Shown: positions 9,483-20,798, counted from the stretch's first letter. The stretch is DNA of 64,000 bases from Sediminibacillus halophilus (GCF_900103695.1 NZ_FNHF01000004.1:1-64000); one strand, 5' to 3'. Notes: generated from the letters alone by a model not told the origin. A program made the numbers and translations.

Positions 9483-9502
9483 CACGTGTCAGCTGTTTTT
9501 TT
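9470..9502. terminator. Bidirectional terminator, MFS / ydiK
   Basis: AAAAAACAGCTGACAC is followed immediately by its perfect inverse GTGTCAGCTGTTTTTT, giving a 16-bp palindrome with A- and T-runs on both sides. It overlaps the stop codon of the MFS gene and serves the convergent ydiL-ydiK pair too. Confidence 0.9.
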
Positions 9503-9512
9503 ATGGCCGGAG

Positions 9513-9716
9513 CTATTTGTTCTTTTTCGACTTGTGGATTTTAAAATGCAGACCGACCAATCGGAAGGAAACGACAAAATCGAGCGTGGCGAAAATGGCC
9601 AGCAGGATCGTAATGAAGTTCCAAATCGTGTCTTCCACCGATTGTGCTGCAATATAGGTGAATACAGCTCCCATTGCAAAATACAAGAAAGCCATAAACA
9701 ACGGGGATGTTCTCAT
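9513..9716 (-). CDS. ydiK: Small membrane protein YdiK-like
   Basis: A 67-aa protein with two predicted membrane helices (about 8-27 and 35-55) and a basic tail ending HKSKKNK. Size, helix layout and position next to ydiL on the opposite strand to rex and groES match B. subtilis YdiK. The function is unknown. Start: ATG 9716 has GGAGG upstream within the end of ydiL, whose stop is seven bases away. A longer TTG start at 9734 would lie inside that ribosome-binding site, so I rejected it. Confidence 0.8.
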   Translation of the reverse strand: MRTSPLFMAFLYFAMGAVFTYIAAQSVEDTIWNFITILLAIFATLDFVVSFRLVGLHFKIHKSKKNK

Positions 9717-9723
9717 AAATTGA

Positions 9724-10434
9724 TTAGCCTCCAATTAAGATCATTTGCATTTTTTCCCATTGTTCAAGCATTTGATCAAGATCTTCCGGGTCCATACTGA
9801 ACTGGGCGATGACCGTGATGGTGTTCATGGCCATATGAGTGATAATCGGAACGATGATCCGGTTGGTGTGCACATAAAGGAAGGCAAACACCAGTCCCAT
9901 GCCCGTGTACGTTATGATGTGGGTGACATCCATATGGACAAGTCCGAAAATAATGGAAGATGCTAGAGCGGCGATGAAAAAGTTCGTCCGCTTGTACAAA
10001 CTGCCAAAAATGATTTTTCGGAAAATGATTTCTTCTAAAATCGGTGCAATCAGAGCAGGAATGATAATGAAAATAGGAGCTGCTCTGGCAATTTCCATGA
10101 TCTGCATGGTGTTTTCGGAACCCGGTTTGATGCCGAGAACCAATGTTTCTATGATGACAGCTGCATACTGCGCCATGTAAGCCATCGCGACTCCGAGTGC
10201 ACTCCAGCCGATGATACCGCCGGCACCGGAAGCATTACGGTCACTGCCCTGCCGCATGTCCGGCCGTAATAACAGCAACGTGATCACAAGAGCGGCAACA
10301 AAACTGATGATGCTCCAGCTGACACTGAAGGTGAACCGATCTATGTTCAACTTATCGATCAACGGTACGAGAAAAGCTCCGGAAAGCTGCATGATTATAT
10401 AGGTCATGATGACATACCAATATCGTTTAGGCAC
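9724..10434 (-). CDS. ydiL: CPBP family intramembrane metalloprotease (YdiL-like)
   Basis: A 236-aa protein with about seven membrane helices and the CPBP/Abi signature: EEIIFRKIIFG (EExxxR, about residue 135) followed by FGLVHMDVTH, whose His is a likely metal ligand. The family includes CAAX prenyl-protease-like enzymes and bacteriocin self-immunity proteins; in Bacilli the substrate is unknown. It is transcribed with ydiK away from groES, as in B. subtilis. Confidence 0.88.
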   Translation of the reverse strand: MPKRYWYVIMTYIIMQLSGAFLVPLIDKLNIDRFTFSVSWSIISFVAALVITLLLLRPDMRQGSDRNASGAGGIIGWSALGVAMAYMAQYAAVIIETLVLGIKPGSENTMQIMEIARAAPIFIIIPALIAPILEEIIFRKIIFGSLYKRTNFFIAALASSIIFGLVHMDVTHIITYTGMGLVFAFLYVHTNRIIVPIITHMAMNTITVIAQFSMDPEDLDQMLEQWEKMQMILIGG

Positions 10435-10652
10435 CTTAAACTACTCCTTCAAAAACAGATTTACTTTACTACATCATTGTACGTATTTTAACATACAATT
10501 AGAATAGTCATGTAATAGAAGGACTGAAGAGCTCCTGCTGCAGCCGTAGTGGAATGCTGGCGGGAGTACTTTTTTGCTGTCTGCAGGCCGTTCGTAATTT
10601 GTCGAAAAAATTTATAATTGCATTGCTTGCAAAATGAGATTGAATTGATTAT

Positions 10653-10692
10653 TATAATAACTATGTTAGCACTCATCACTGACGAGTGCTAA
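10653..10692 (+). promoter_or_regulatory. groE promoter -10 and CIRCE operator (HrcA site)
   Basis: A perfect CIRCE element lies at 10666-10692: TTAGCACTC, nine bases, GAGTGCTAA. A TATAAT -10 hexamer is just upstream at 10653-10658. No good -35 at 17 bp is visible; TTGCAA at 10627 would need a 20-bp spacer. HrcA bound here would block groES-groEL transcription until heat shock. Confidence 0.93.
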
Positions 10693-10733
10693 CAAACAAA
10701 CCAATTAAATAACGGTTAGGGAGGGTTTCACAC

Positions 10734-11018
10734 ATGTTAAAGCCACTAGGTGATCGTGTCATTATTGAACTTGTCGAGCAAGAAGAAAAAACAGCAAGCG
10801 GTATCGTGCTGCCTGATTCTGCAAAGGAAAAACCGCAGGAAGGGAAAGTCGTTGCGGTAGGTTCTGGACGTATCACGGAGCATGGAGAAAAAGTTGCTCC
10901 AGAGGTAGCTGAAGGAAACCTCATCATTTTCTCGAAGTTTGCTGGTACAGAAGTAAAATACGAAGGTAAAGAATACTTAATTCTTCGTGAGAGCGACATT
11001 TTAGCTGTAATCAGCTAA
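10734..11018 (+). CDS. groES: Co-chaperonin GroES (Hsp10)
   Basis: The heptameric lid of the GroEL folding chamber. The 94 residues begin [20 protein letters not shown], contain the mobile loop [12 protein letters not shown] and end SDILAVIS, all standard. A strong GGAGGG lies upstream. It is controlled by the CIRCE element 42 bases before the start and co-transcribed with groEL, 58 bases downstream. Confidence 0.98.
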   Translation: MLKPLGDRVIIELVEQEEKTASGIVLPDSAKEKPQEGKVVAVGSGRITEHGEKVAPEVAEGNLIIFSKFAGTEVKYEGKEYLILRESDILAVIS

Positions 11019-11055
11019 GGAAGCGAAGGACCATTTACAATAACATAATTTTTAA

Positions 11056-12717
<1,662 letters not shown>

Positions 12718-12769
12718 TAAACACATCACAGTCCATTTTGTGAAGCTGATTAATGTATAAATAATTAAG

Positions 12770-12809
12770 AAAAGGACTACTTCCTGATCAAAGGGGGTAG
12801 TCTTTTTTG
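12770..12809 (+). terminator. Terminator of groES-groEL
   Basis: AAAAGGACTAC pairs with GTAGTCTTTT, with extra TTCC/GGGG pairing inside, followed by TTTTTT. It marks the right edge of the conserved core before the island. Confidence 0.85.
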
Positions 12810-12810
12810 T

Positions 12811-13125
12811 GCTTTTAGAATTTGTATTTCAGGATTTTATGGAAAATCGAAAATATTTAAGATACAACCGAAGCTAATATCCAAAATCAAAATTATAAAG
12901 TTTTATTGGGAGAATTTATAGATTATAGTCACGATAATCGACTGATGAAGTTAGAAGAAATCATTAGTGGTCATGTAAAAGGATTCTTGAGAGAGTGCTG
13001 CCAAGGAAGAGGTGAAAGATAAATTTGAAGTTACATCGTATTAGGGCATTTTTTAATTATTTTTTCGAAGATGGGTTGGTCAATGAAGCAGGCGTTAAGT
13101 TACTATTTTAGTTTATCCGAAGCTA
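12811..13125 (+). pseudogene. Tyrosine recombinase, N-terminal remnant
   Basis: Read across three frames, this stretch gives the core-binding domain of a XerC/D-like integrase. The pieces are EFVFQDFMENRKYLRY, then YKVLLGEFIDYSHDNRL followed by MKLEEIISGHVKGFLREC, then KINLKLHRIRAFFNYFFED. At least two frameshifts and internal stops separate them, and no catalytic domain (R..HxxR..Y) follows. It begins right after the groEL terminator, so an integrating element probably once used this site. This is inference from a dead gene. Confidence 0.7.
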
Positions 13126-14025
13126 AAGAAGTATAGGAGATGGAAAAAAGATGCTTCGATTTTTAAGGAAGTTAAAGACGAAAATTCGAAAAGTGTAAAA
13201 GCTTCAATTTTCTTTGGGGAAGAAGGAGTATAACAACAATTTGCTTTATCGTTATTAAATTAAATATCTGCAATTCAGTTAAGAGGTAATTTGGCATTTG
13301 GCATTAGAAAAGCCACTTGCGATAACAGGAGATGGCTACACTATAAAGAAGTGATACAGTCCTATCACGAATCAAATCACAATAAAATATGTGAACACTT
13401 GATACCCTTTCATATTAATCTAAATAAGTGTGTAAAGGCGTATTAACTATATCCTTTTTTAGATGGGAAGTGTTCCAGCCTAGCGTGGATCGCCAAATAA
13501 GACGGCTGGGAAAATAAACTTGGTAAGTTATGCCTTAACTGATGCACAAATTAAAGATACCCCGGCCCAACCAATGGGGCCTGTGTTTGAATAGAGAAAG
13601 CTGCCTTATAGTGTTTGAATGAAGGATAGGTAGAACGCTTACGAGCGCTGTAAATTGAACATAGTAGTTATTTCTTTTCCCAGTCCTTGACGATGAAGTT
13701 ACGGAATTAAGTTGCTGAAAAGTCAATATCGTAAAGGACCAGGATTAATGAAACTACCAAGACTAATTAACGATAGTGTAGGTCAATTTAGTCAAGGGAC
13801 TAGCGGTTTATGGGAATTTCTTATCGGACACCTAAACTCGGATACACTGAGGAATTTGTCGCCTACTTCTTTGTTAGCTTTATTTATTTTTAATATTAGC
13901 TGACTAGAAAGGCGATATTATAGCCTAGTCGTTGTTGTCCCATCCGCGAAACTGAGTATGGGATAGAAACAAACATACATACATTAACAAACTTTAAGTA
14001 TTTACAATAGTTTACAGCAGTAAAC
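13126..14025. other. Decayed AT-rich region
   Basis: About 900 bases with no gene I can support. Short frames (for example near 13712-13903) have no ribosome-binding site or recognisable family. An inverted pair GACTAG...CTAGTC at about 13902-13929 might terminate the minus-strand ATPase gene, but it lacks a T-run. The stretch probably consists of eroded mobile DNA. Confidence 0.5.
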
Positions 14026-16440
14026 TTATGCTATGTTGATCCAACTTTTTATCGTATTTTCAATAGTTTCCCAATTTTCGTCGTTGTTTTGTAAGTATTT
14101 CTTAAGATGAAAATCATCTAAAAGGTATAGTAATCCTAATATGTGTTGACACGTCATTTGCTTTTCTAAATCAGTAAATGTATTATCAGTAAATTCTTGA
14201 CCAATCTGATACATTTCATCTTCAAGGTGACTTTCTGAATTTAAAATTAATCTTATAGCTGTTTTCATAAATTTCTCTTTAAATTGATTATTTCCTTTTA
14301 TGCGATCAAAAATTTCTCTTTGATTATTTATGCTATTTATACCGACTCTATAATTGAAAGTAAAGTAAGCCTCTAAAACTCTTCTCGCAGTATTACCAAT
14401 AGAAACCGATTCTGGCGGAATTATCTTCTTTCCATAACTATAAAGCTTTGATAATAAATTTTTATATCCATTTTTATGTTTAAAGTTATTTAAATTAATG
14501 AAATTTTGTTGCATAGTCTGTCCATTTTTTATTAATTCGAAGCTAACTACTCCATTACTATCTCCATCAAATAATTTGTGTAAACTATCAAAGACGTACC
14601 ATCTATGAGTCATAATAAGTACGCGGCTTTTGGGACTAGAAATTAGGATATTATTAATCTCACTGTTAATATAAGAGATTAATCCCATTAAATTATTTTC
14701 ATCCATACTTGAGATTGGATCATCGAGTACTAAAAACATTGAATTTTTTAAAGTCTCTTCAACAATATGATTAGAATATAAAGATTTAAAATAGTAAACT
14801 AACGCTAATGCATTCCTTTCACCGGTGGACAAATTTGATGATTTGACTGGTTCACCTTTTACTAAAACATTATATTTATATCCATCTTTCGAATCTGGTT
14901 GTAATTGTAGCCTATTTTCAGTTAGAAAGATAAAAGATAAATCTTTATTAATGAGATTCATTCCATGGGTGGAATTCTTTAATTCTTGTTCGACGGATTG
15001 TAGTTCTGTTTTGAGTTTTCTTAGTAGATTGTCGTTTTCTTTATATTTAGCATTAATATTTTTTAAATCTTTTTGATAAGATTCTATTGCGTTTGCGCCT
15101 AAATTAAATACCTTTGTCTCAATAACATTTTTAAACTCCTTTATTTTATTTTCAGAATGATCTATAGACTCATTATAGGACAATCTAATATTTTCAATTT
15201 CTTCGATATTTTTAAGGCTTTCTTTTTCAAACTTATGAATGTTGTCTAGCAAAACGCTTATAGATTTTGGTTCTAATTCATTGTAGACGTTTTCGTACCT
15301 TTCCATAATCGTGCTACGAAGTTCGTTAGTGTTAATTAAGATGGAGTTAATGTTTTCAATTAAACTCGTTACGCATGGTATAAGATCATCTCTGACTTGA
15401 AAATACTGTTTTATATCATTAGATTGGTCTTCTATCTTTTTAAGTGATTCATCATAATTATTTATCTTGGTTAATTCATCATCTAGTTCTTTTTTGAAAT
15501 TTTTAACAGATGGGTTGATTATCTCATCTATTTTGGATAAAAGGATATCTTTATTTATTGGCTGTAGACATAAAGGGCAATCATCAACAGTTTTTTTAAT
15601 GAGATTTTTACCGGTCTCTACCCAATTAGTGTACCCGCTCTCAGACTTTATAAGGTTTATAATTGCTTCCTCTTTAGCACTTAGTTGGGGTTTTTCTATT
15701 TTCTTTAAAACTATCTCATCATAGAAAAGTAATACAGGTAACTTACTGATTTGAATAGGAATCTTGTTTGAAGTTCTTAATTGTTTTAATGAATTTAAAT
15801 ATGATATGTCTTGCTGAATGTTTTCTTTTGCTAATTCGTGGTTATCAATTCTACTCGTTAAAATATAGTCTCTTATAGCAGTTGTATGATTTCTATTCCT
15901 ACCCAATTCTCTTATAGGCTTAATGAATTCCTTTTCAAAACTTTTGTCTATTATTTCTTTTACTCTATCCTCATTTTCCTTTTTTTTAATATCCAATTCT
16001 TCCTTTTTTATATTTATTGATTCTATATTTTTTTCAATGTCCTCTCTCCTGGTTTCATTCTCAACATCTTTACCAAACATAATGATAGCATTTAAATCTT
16101 CGTCTTCTGATATATCAATGTTTTTTTTAATAAATCGTTCGTTGAATACTCGAATATTCTTCATATTTTTATTATTACTATATTCATGAATACCGACTAT
16201 TCCCTCGCCGATAATATCAAGTTTAATGTTATCTGCAGTAACAGAATCTATCCCTTCACTAGCTAATTTTAAATGTGAAATAGCTTCTCCAACAGAACTT
16301 TTACCACTGCCATTATGTCCATAACAGAGTATCCTTCTAGATTTCTCTTGTTGATTACCTTGTTCAAATAGATTAAAGTCGAAATTTACACACCCACGCC
16401 ATGTTATATTTTTTATGGCTTTTATTTCTGAGAAGTCCAT
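14026..16440 (-). CDS. AAA_13-type ATPase with PrrC/RloC-like anticodon-nuclease features
   Basis: An 804-aa ABC/SMC-like ATPase. Walker A is GHNGSGKSS (41-49). Two long coiled-coil arms (about 125-235 and 300-490) flank a CPLC pair (C288, C291), which recalls the zinc hook of RloC. The signature LSTGERNALAL is at 537-547 and Walker B FLVLDDP at 569-575. The C-terminal domain has RRVLE (686-690) and an SxSH-like NSESH (734-738), which fit the Arg-Glu...His triad of PrrC/RloC anticodon nucleases. By analogy it would cut tRNA during phage infection; I infer this from motif layout only. The sequence is AT-rich compared with the flanking core genes, and no restriction-modification partner is adjacent. 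Confidence 0.7.
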   Translation of the reverse strand: MDFSEIKAIKNITWRGCVNFDFNLFEQGNQQEKSRRILCYGHNGSGKSSVGEAISHLKLASEGIDSVTADNIKLDIIGEGIVGIHEYSNNKNMKNIRVFNERFIKKNIDISEDEDLNAIIMFGKDVENETRREDIEKNIESINIKKEELDIKKKENEDRVKEIIDKSFEKEFIKPIRELGRNRNHTTAIRDYILTSRIDNHELAKENIQQDISYLNSLKQLRTSNKIPIQISKLPVLLFYDEIVLKKIEKPQLSAKEEAIINLIKSESGYTNWVETGKNLIKKTVDDCPLCLQPINKDILLSKIDEIINPSVKNFKKELDDELTKINNYDESLKKIEDQSNDIKQYFQVRDDLIPCVTSLIENINSILINTNELRSTIMERYENVYNELEPKSISVLLDNIHKFEKESLKNIEEIENIRLSYNESIDHSENKIKEFKNVIETKVFNLGANAIESYQKDLKNINAKYKENDNLLRKLKTELQSVEQELKNSTHGMNLINKDLSFIFLTENRLQLQPDSKDGYKYNVLVKGEPVKSSNLSTGERNALALVYYFKSLYSNHIVEETLKNSMFLVLDDPISSMDENNLMGLISYINSEINNILISSPKSRVLIMTHRWYVFDSLHKLFDGDSNGVVSFELIKNGQTMQQNFINLNNFKHKNGYKNLLSKLYSYGKKIIPPESVSIGNTARRVLEAYFTFNYRVGINSINNQREIFDRIKGNNQFKEKFMKTAIRLILNSESHLEDEMYQIGQEFTDNTFTDLEKQMTCQHILGLLYLLDDFHLKKYLQNNDENWETIENTIKSWINIA

Positions 16441-17742
16441 AAGTATCCCCCTAACAAAACCTTATAACAAAGGATTCTACATAATCCATGATTTTCCTTT
16501 TAAATTTGACTAAAAACGCACTGAAAAATATCTCTAAAAGGAGAGTGGTTAACATACTTTCCACGTTAAAGCCTAACGTATAAGCGTTTCGAAAGTTTTA
16601 CTTTCACGTTACTTATTGATAGTATAGACATACTCAGTACTAAATGGGCTGTTTAGCTAGCGTGAAAAAAGTGACGTAAAAGCATAAGTGTTAGATGGTT
16701 ATAATAATTTTTATGAACGCTACTACGCAAATAGAAGACGGAAAGAGTTATAATACTATAAAAACTTACATACGTAAGATTAAGACTCTGAAGAGTGGTT
16801 CAGCCTCAGCAAGAAAAAATAGAAAACGAATTTAGACGATTTATATTTGTAGCATGGAATACATTTCTCTGCTTTTTTATATCGCTTTATTTGTTATCTC
16901 AATATGGCGACAGTAAAAGACAGTTGTTAGCGATATTAACGATGTTTAGCGTAATATTAAATAAACTTCCCTAAGGTAAACTTTTTTCTTCGGAAATTCT
17001 AAATAGTTTCCCACATGGAAACTGCTATTTTATTAATCGACTATCTATTGTGATGCTCTAACGTTAAGTATGAGTTAATATGAATTTAAGAGAGAGGAAT
17101 CCGGTGAGGGTAGAACGACCGCAGGGAGTTTATATTCGTCTAAAACTGTTTCTATCGACTAATGCTATTCCCCTTCTATTAGGCGTTAAGCTTTTTGAAC
17201 TGCCTTCATAAGACAAGAAGTATTTTAAATGAAGTAGACTTATATTCCCTATAAATTTTTGTTGTTTTCTAAGAAAATAGTCACTTATACATTAAGCGCC
17301 ATTTATATTTTCAAATATCTTACGTTCCAAGGAGTTTAGTTGGCCCTCTTTTCCATGAAAAAATGATTCAACTTAGAATATCTTATTGCCTCCAGTAACT
17401 TTCGCAAATATGTATGAGACAATTAGCTGCAAATAGTTAAGCTTTCTAGCTGTTGCATTACCGACGTTAGTAATTTTAGTAGCATCATTTTGCAATAGTT
17501 GCTGCGCCCTTGAAAATCAACCTCACTAAAGGGAGCTCTGGTAGGATAAGTAGTGAGGACTTTCTAATTAACTTTGCTGGCCCATTTAGTCGAGTTTGAA
17601 GATAATCGATTGAGTACGGAGCATTAGAAGTGTATTCATGAAGTATGAAATAAATAAACCTTCAAAATCGTTTACCTCGAAGCAAGGAAGTACACTCTCA
17701 ATTTCTATTAATTAAATGAGGCTGGTGAAGGCAATGAGGATG
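16441..17742. other. Gene-free AT-rich spacer in the island
   Basis: About 1.3 kb between two divergent defence-like genes. I find no frame with a ribosome-binding site or a recognisable family, no tRNA and no clear repeat. It must hold the promoters of both neighbours. It is unusually long for a bacterial intergenic region, so it may contain eroded genes or an unrecognised RNA. Confidence 0.5.
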
Positions 17743-18648
17743 CTTATTTGCGAAGAACTGATTAATGACCTTAGGGTAAATATTGAAAAGATTAAAGATA
17801 TGTCTGTGCAATTGAAAAAAAATAACTTTGAAGCATTTTTTGTTTACTCATTTGCCTTATTTGAAAGTAGTATTTGTGAGGCTTTACGACGTATAGTGGC
17901 TGCCTTTCCAGAAAAATTATCAGATGAAAAACAACTTAAACTTAAAAATTCAGATATTTTTAATAATTATTATTCACCTAATTACATACTCGATACTATT
18001 ATTAATGCCGAAATTAAATCCCTTTCGAAAGGTAATGCGCTAGCCCTCTTACAAACAGCACAAAGTCTCATGGCTATTGAATTGACGTTTGATAGAAGAG
18101 CAATAGAGGAGGTTTCGGAGTATAGAAATAAACTGGTACATGATAATACTATTTCTAACAGAGAATATCTCCTCGGTAAGAGAACAGTGAAAGGGAACAC
18201 TTTCTCAATTGAGAAAGCCAAGAATCTTATAAATATCTTAATGGACGTTTTATCAGAATTGGAGTTATGTCTAAAATCAAAGTATCAGAAATACACAAAA
18301 TACAAACTTATTAAAGATTTATGGGAAGAAATCTTTGGTTCTCCTTTACTTAAATTTGAAGATTGTATTTTGATTAGGCAAGGGGGATTTGATAAGAATA
18401 GAAAAGAAGTCGGTATAAATTTTGATCATTTAGAGAATGTAGTGAAATCAATTTCTTCAAGTGAAAAATTCTTTTTATTCCTTTTATTGCAGCAGTATTC
18501 AGGTAGTATAAATGATCGATATTTTAAGTTTAAAGATATACCTAGTTTAGCATCAATATCTTCTAAACCTGAAATTAACAAAATTTTAAGTGTATTTAAT
18601 ATCTACCCCAATTTGTTCAATGGAGTAAGTATCGATGGTGCTATTTAG
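17743..18648 (+). CDS. HEPN-domain protein (candidate RNase effector)
   Basis: A 301-aa protein, mostly helical. The N-terminal half looks like a HEPN domain: FFVYSFALFESSICEALRRI forms one helix, and RNKLVH (R137-H142 when counted from the upstream ATG at 17716) matches the catalytic RNxxxH motif of HEPN ribonucleases. The C-terminal half is unrecognised. HEPN RNases are common abortive-infection and toxin effectors. It lies about 830 bases upstream of the RT pair in the same direction, but decayed DNA separates them, so a shared operon is unlikely. I favour ATG 17743, ten bases after GGTGAAGG; ATGs at 17716 and 17734 are alternatives. Confidence 0.6.
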   Translation, partial: LICEELINDLRVNIEKIKDMSVQLKKNNFEAFFVYSFALFESSICEALRRIVAAFPEKLSDEKQLKLKNSDIFNNYYSPNYILDTIINAEIKSLSKGNALALLQTAQSLMAIELTFDRRAIEEVSEYRNKLVHDNTISNREYLLGKRTVKGNTFSIEKAKNLINILMDVLSELELCLKSKYQKYTKYKLIKDLWEEIFGSPLLKFEDCILIRQGGFDKNRKEVGINFDHLENVVKSISSSEKFFLFLLLQQYSGSINDRYFKFKDIPSLASISSKPEINKILSVFNIYPNLFNGVSIDGAI

Positions 18649-18716
18649 CGTGGGGTTAACCATCTAATCATATGGGGTGACCTATGTGTGAACAACTGTT
18701 TCAGAAAGGCTTCTCA

Positions 18717-18830
18717 TTAGTTAAGTAACTTTTGAGAAGTCTCTTTTTTTATTTCTTGTGTTACATGGAGATTCACATTTTGGGTAATTTTGATCATAAG
18801 TTATAACCGACCCATTCCATAATTTGTTAA
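18717..18830 (-). pseudogene. Tyrosine recombinase 3'-end remnant, copy A
   Basis: On the minus strand this reads IKITQNVNLHVTQEIKKE followed by a short tail and a stop, the end of a phage-type integrase. Upstream the frame breaks up (MGR then a shifted GHSD-like segment). The position of the catalytic tyrosine (VYLHV in the family) is Asn here, so it cannot be active. DNA at 18707-18781 is about 80% identical by eye to 23006-23081, the second copy beyond the RT pair, in the same orientation. Confidence 0.65.
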
Positions 18831-18964
18831 TCGTTCCATCTATAAATTAGCAAATGATGAAATGAACGCTAGAAAACTGGAATCACCAAAAAAAGCTGGA
18901 GAAAGTTTTGGATAAGTTAAATATTATCAAGATTACTTAAGTAAGAAACCGAACGATATTAAAG

Positions 18965-19345
18965 TTAGAAAAAAGGTGGACCGTACGGAAACAATGACCT
19001 TTTATTTAATTGGCACTTTTCCATGGCACCATCACGTGTATTAATAAATTCCTTTTTCTCTAACGTTTTTACGATATTCGTTACAGTCGGAGTTTCACAT
19101 TCAAACGTTAACTTAATAGCATATGTGTTATGCCATCTTCTCTCCATAGCGATAGTTTCTTCTCCCAGTTGAGGGGACGGATAACGTGGTACATTGTTGT
19201 ATCAGAGAACCCATCACTGTAGGGAGTGTGGGAAGTTTTTCTAAAAGAGTGAGATAATAAGACTGCCCCTGCTTGCTTATAAAGTATGAATCTTATCATC
19301 TGTAAACTGCTCTTCTTCCTTCGCCATTTTTTGAAATTCATTCAT
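18965..19345 (-). pseudogene. MarR-family regulator, degraded
   Basis: Fragments in different minus-strand frames spell a MarR winged-helix regulator. They are MNEFQKMAKEEEQFTDDKIH at the start and LTFECETPTVTNIVKTLEKK for the recognition helix and wing. Frameshifts separate the parts, and the wing lacks its usual R-x-x-D-x-R stretch. It lies between recombinase remnant A and the first RT gene and is probably a leftover passenger. Confidence 0.55.
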
Positions 19346-19481
19346 TAAACTAATTAAATTTTTTTCTGTAGTATAGAAAGGAATTTAGAAAAAAATGTAG
19401 AATTTTGGATATAAAGTAAAAGTTTTTATTTCATATATATTATGAAAAGCCACACCTGAAACATGAAAAGGGAGGGACTTT

Positions 19482-20735
19482 ATGAGGGTTAAGATTATTG
19501 AGAGATTGGCAAATGAATTTAATGAAGAAAAAGACTATATTTACAAAATAATAGAAAATAGCAAGGGGATATCTACTTATAAGAAGGAGAAGATTAAAGG
19601 AAGGGAAATAATAAAAAAAGAGTCGATACCTGATATAGAAAAGATCACTTTAGAGTATTATAAATTACTTTTAAATTCTTACTATAAAGTAACTTACCCA
19701 AATCGTTCATATATAATGACTGAGTTAATGAATATAATACCATACTTACATAGGTATAATAGGTATACCCTATACAAGTTTGATTTTAAGGATTTCTTTT
19801 ATAATATAAATCCAAAGAAATGTTTTGATCTTTTAAAAGACTCTATTAATTTGAAAACCTATGAGTATAATTTTTTAAAGAAGTACCTATTTAATTTATC
19901 AGAATTCACACCAGGTATTGGATTGCATAACGCTTTTATAGAAATAATAGGTAAAAAATTTGATTTTGCAATTAGAAATAAGTTTAGCAAGAATATACTT
20001 CACTTTGCAAGATTTGTGGATGATTGTATTTTAATACTAGATGAAAGGGTAAGTCATTCCTATCTAGAATATGAAATCAAAAAAATTATTACTGAAGTTT
20101 TTGGGAAAAAGCTAGCTTTAAATAAAGCTAAAACAGATTATCAAAATTCGGATACTATAAATTATAGGTTTGATTATTTAGGATACGAATTTGAAAAAGG
20201 TCAGTCCGCTAGCAAACCATTTAATATTGGAATAGCTAAAAAGAAATTGGACAAGTATTATGAAAAAATAGAAAGGATTATATTAGATTTTAAAAATCAT
20301 AATAATGTGCAATTATTAAGCTTTGAATTAGAGGCTTTGTTTAAAAGAATAGTTTACTATGGAAGTAAGAAAAATCAGACTAAAATTCGGTGGCAAGTTA
20401 GGGGGATAAGTGATAGTTATAAGGAATTAAAAAAGTTTATTATTCATAATGATGACTTTGAAAAGATAACTAATGATACTAAAAACTTTTTTTGTAAATC
20501 AATATTTATTTGTTTTAAAAGACATGGAATCGATATACCCTCTAAGATTGTTAACCAAATAAAAAATAAAAAATTCATTTCTTTATTCTTAAATAATAAA
20601 GCAATTTTACTACATAAAAAAATTGGATTGAGTTATAGTGATTTAAAAAGTAGAGTAATGTTTTTTACTAATGAGAATTTAAATAACTATAGTTATAATG
20701 AATTAGCAAATAAATTGTTAAGAAATATAAAATAA
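19482..20735 (+). CDS. Defence-associated reverse transcriptase, Drt3a-like
   Basis: A 417-aa RT. Motif A is YKFDFKDFFYNI (about 98-109) with the catalytic Asp. A B-like segment TPGIGLHNAF is at 143-152. The catalytic loop is FARFVDDCILIL (175-186), an FVDD variant of YxDD. LNKAKT and FDYLGYEF (213-237) follow as motifs D/E. There is no maturase or endonuclease domain, so it is not a mobile group II intron. The size and the partner RT fit the UG3 member (Drt3a) of DRT type 3 anti-phage systems, which by literature also carry a non-coding RNA. GGGAGGG precedes the ATG. The gene is very AT-rich. Confidence 0.72.
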   Translation: MRVKIIERLANEFNEEKDYIYKIIENSKGISTYKKEKIKGREIIKKESIPDIEKITLEYYKLLLNSYYKVTYPNRSYIMTELMNIIPYLHRYNRYTLYKFDFKDFFYNINPKKCFDLLKDSINLKTYEYNFLKKYLFNLSEFTPGIGLHNAFIEIIGKKFDFAIRNKFSKNILHFARFVDDCILILDERVSHSYLEYEIKKIITEVFGKKLALNKAKTDYQNSDTINYRFDYLGYEFEKGQSASKPFNIGIAKKKLDKYYEKIERIILDFKNHNNVQLLSFELEALFKRIVYYGSKKNQTKIRWQVRGISDSYKELKKFIIHNDDFEKITNDTKNFFCKSIFICFKRHGIDIPSKIVNQIKNKKFISLFLNNKAILLHKKIGLSYSDLKSRVMFFTNENLNNYSYNELANKLLRNIK

Positions 20736-20738
20736 ATA

Positions 20739-20798
20739 GGAATGGCGAGATGATTTTTCATCTCGCCATTCCCTTTAAGAGCTAGCAAGTGCTAGTTC
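20739..20798 (+). ncRNA. Two strong hairpins between the RT genes (candidate ncRNA or processing site)
   Basis: The 112-base gap holds a perfect 15-bp stem (20739-20753 with 20758-20772, loop TTTT) and, six bases later, an 8-bp stem with one G:T pair (20779-20786 with 20791-20798, loop AAGT). Neither has a T-run, so a plain terminator is unlikely. DRT3 systems are reported to include an ncRNA. This is the most structured non-coding stretch in the module, but I cannot show it is that RNA. An mRNA-stability or processing element is the alternative. Confidence 0.4.

Noticed and set aside
12811-13125. An active integrase gene next to groEL
   Set aside because: At least two frameshifts and stops interrupt it, and the catalytic domain is absent.
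13712-13903. A 63-aa plus-strand frame in the island
   Set aside because: No start signal or family, embedded in decayed DNA.
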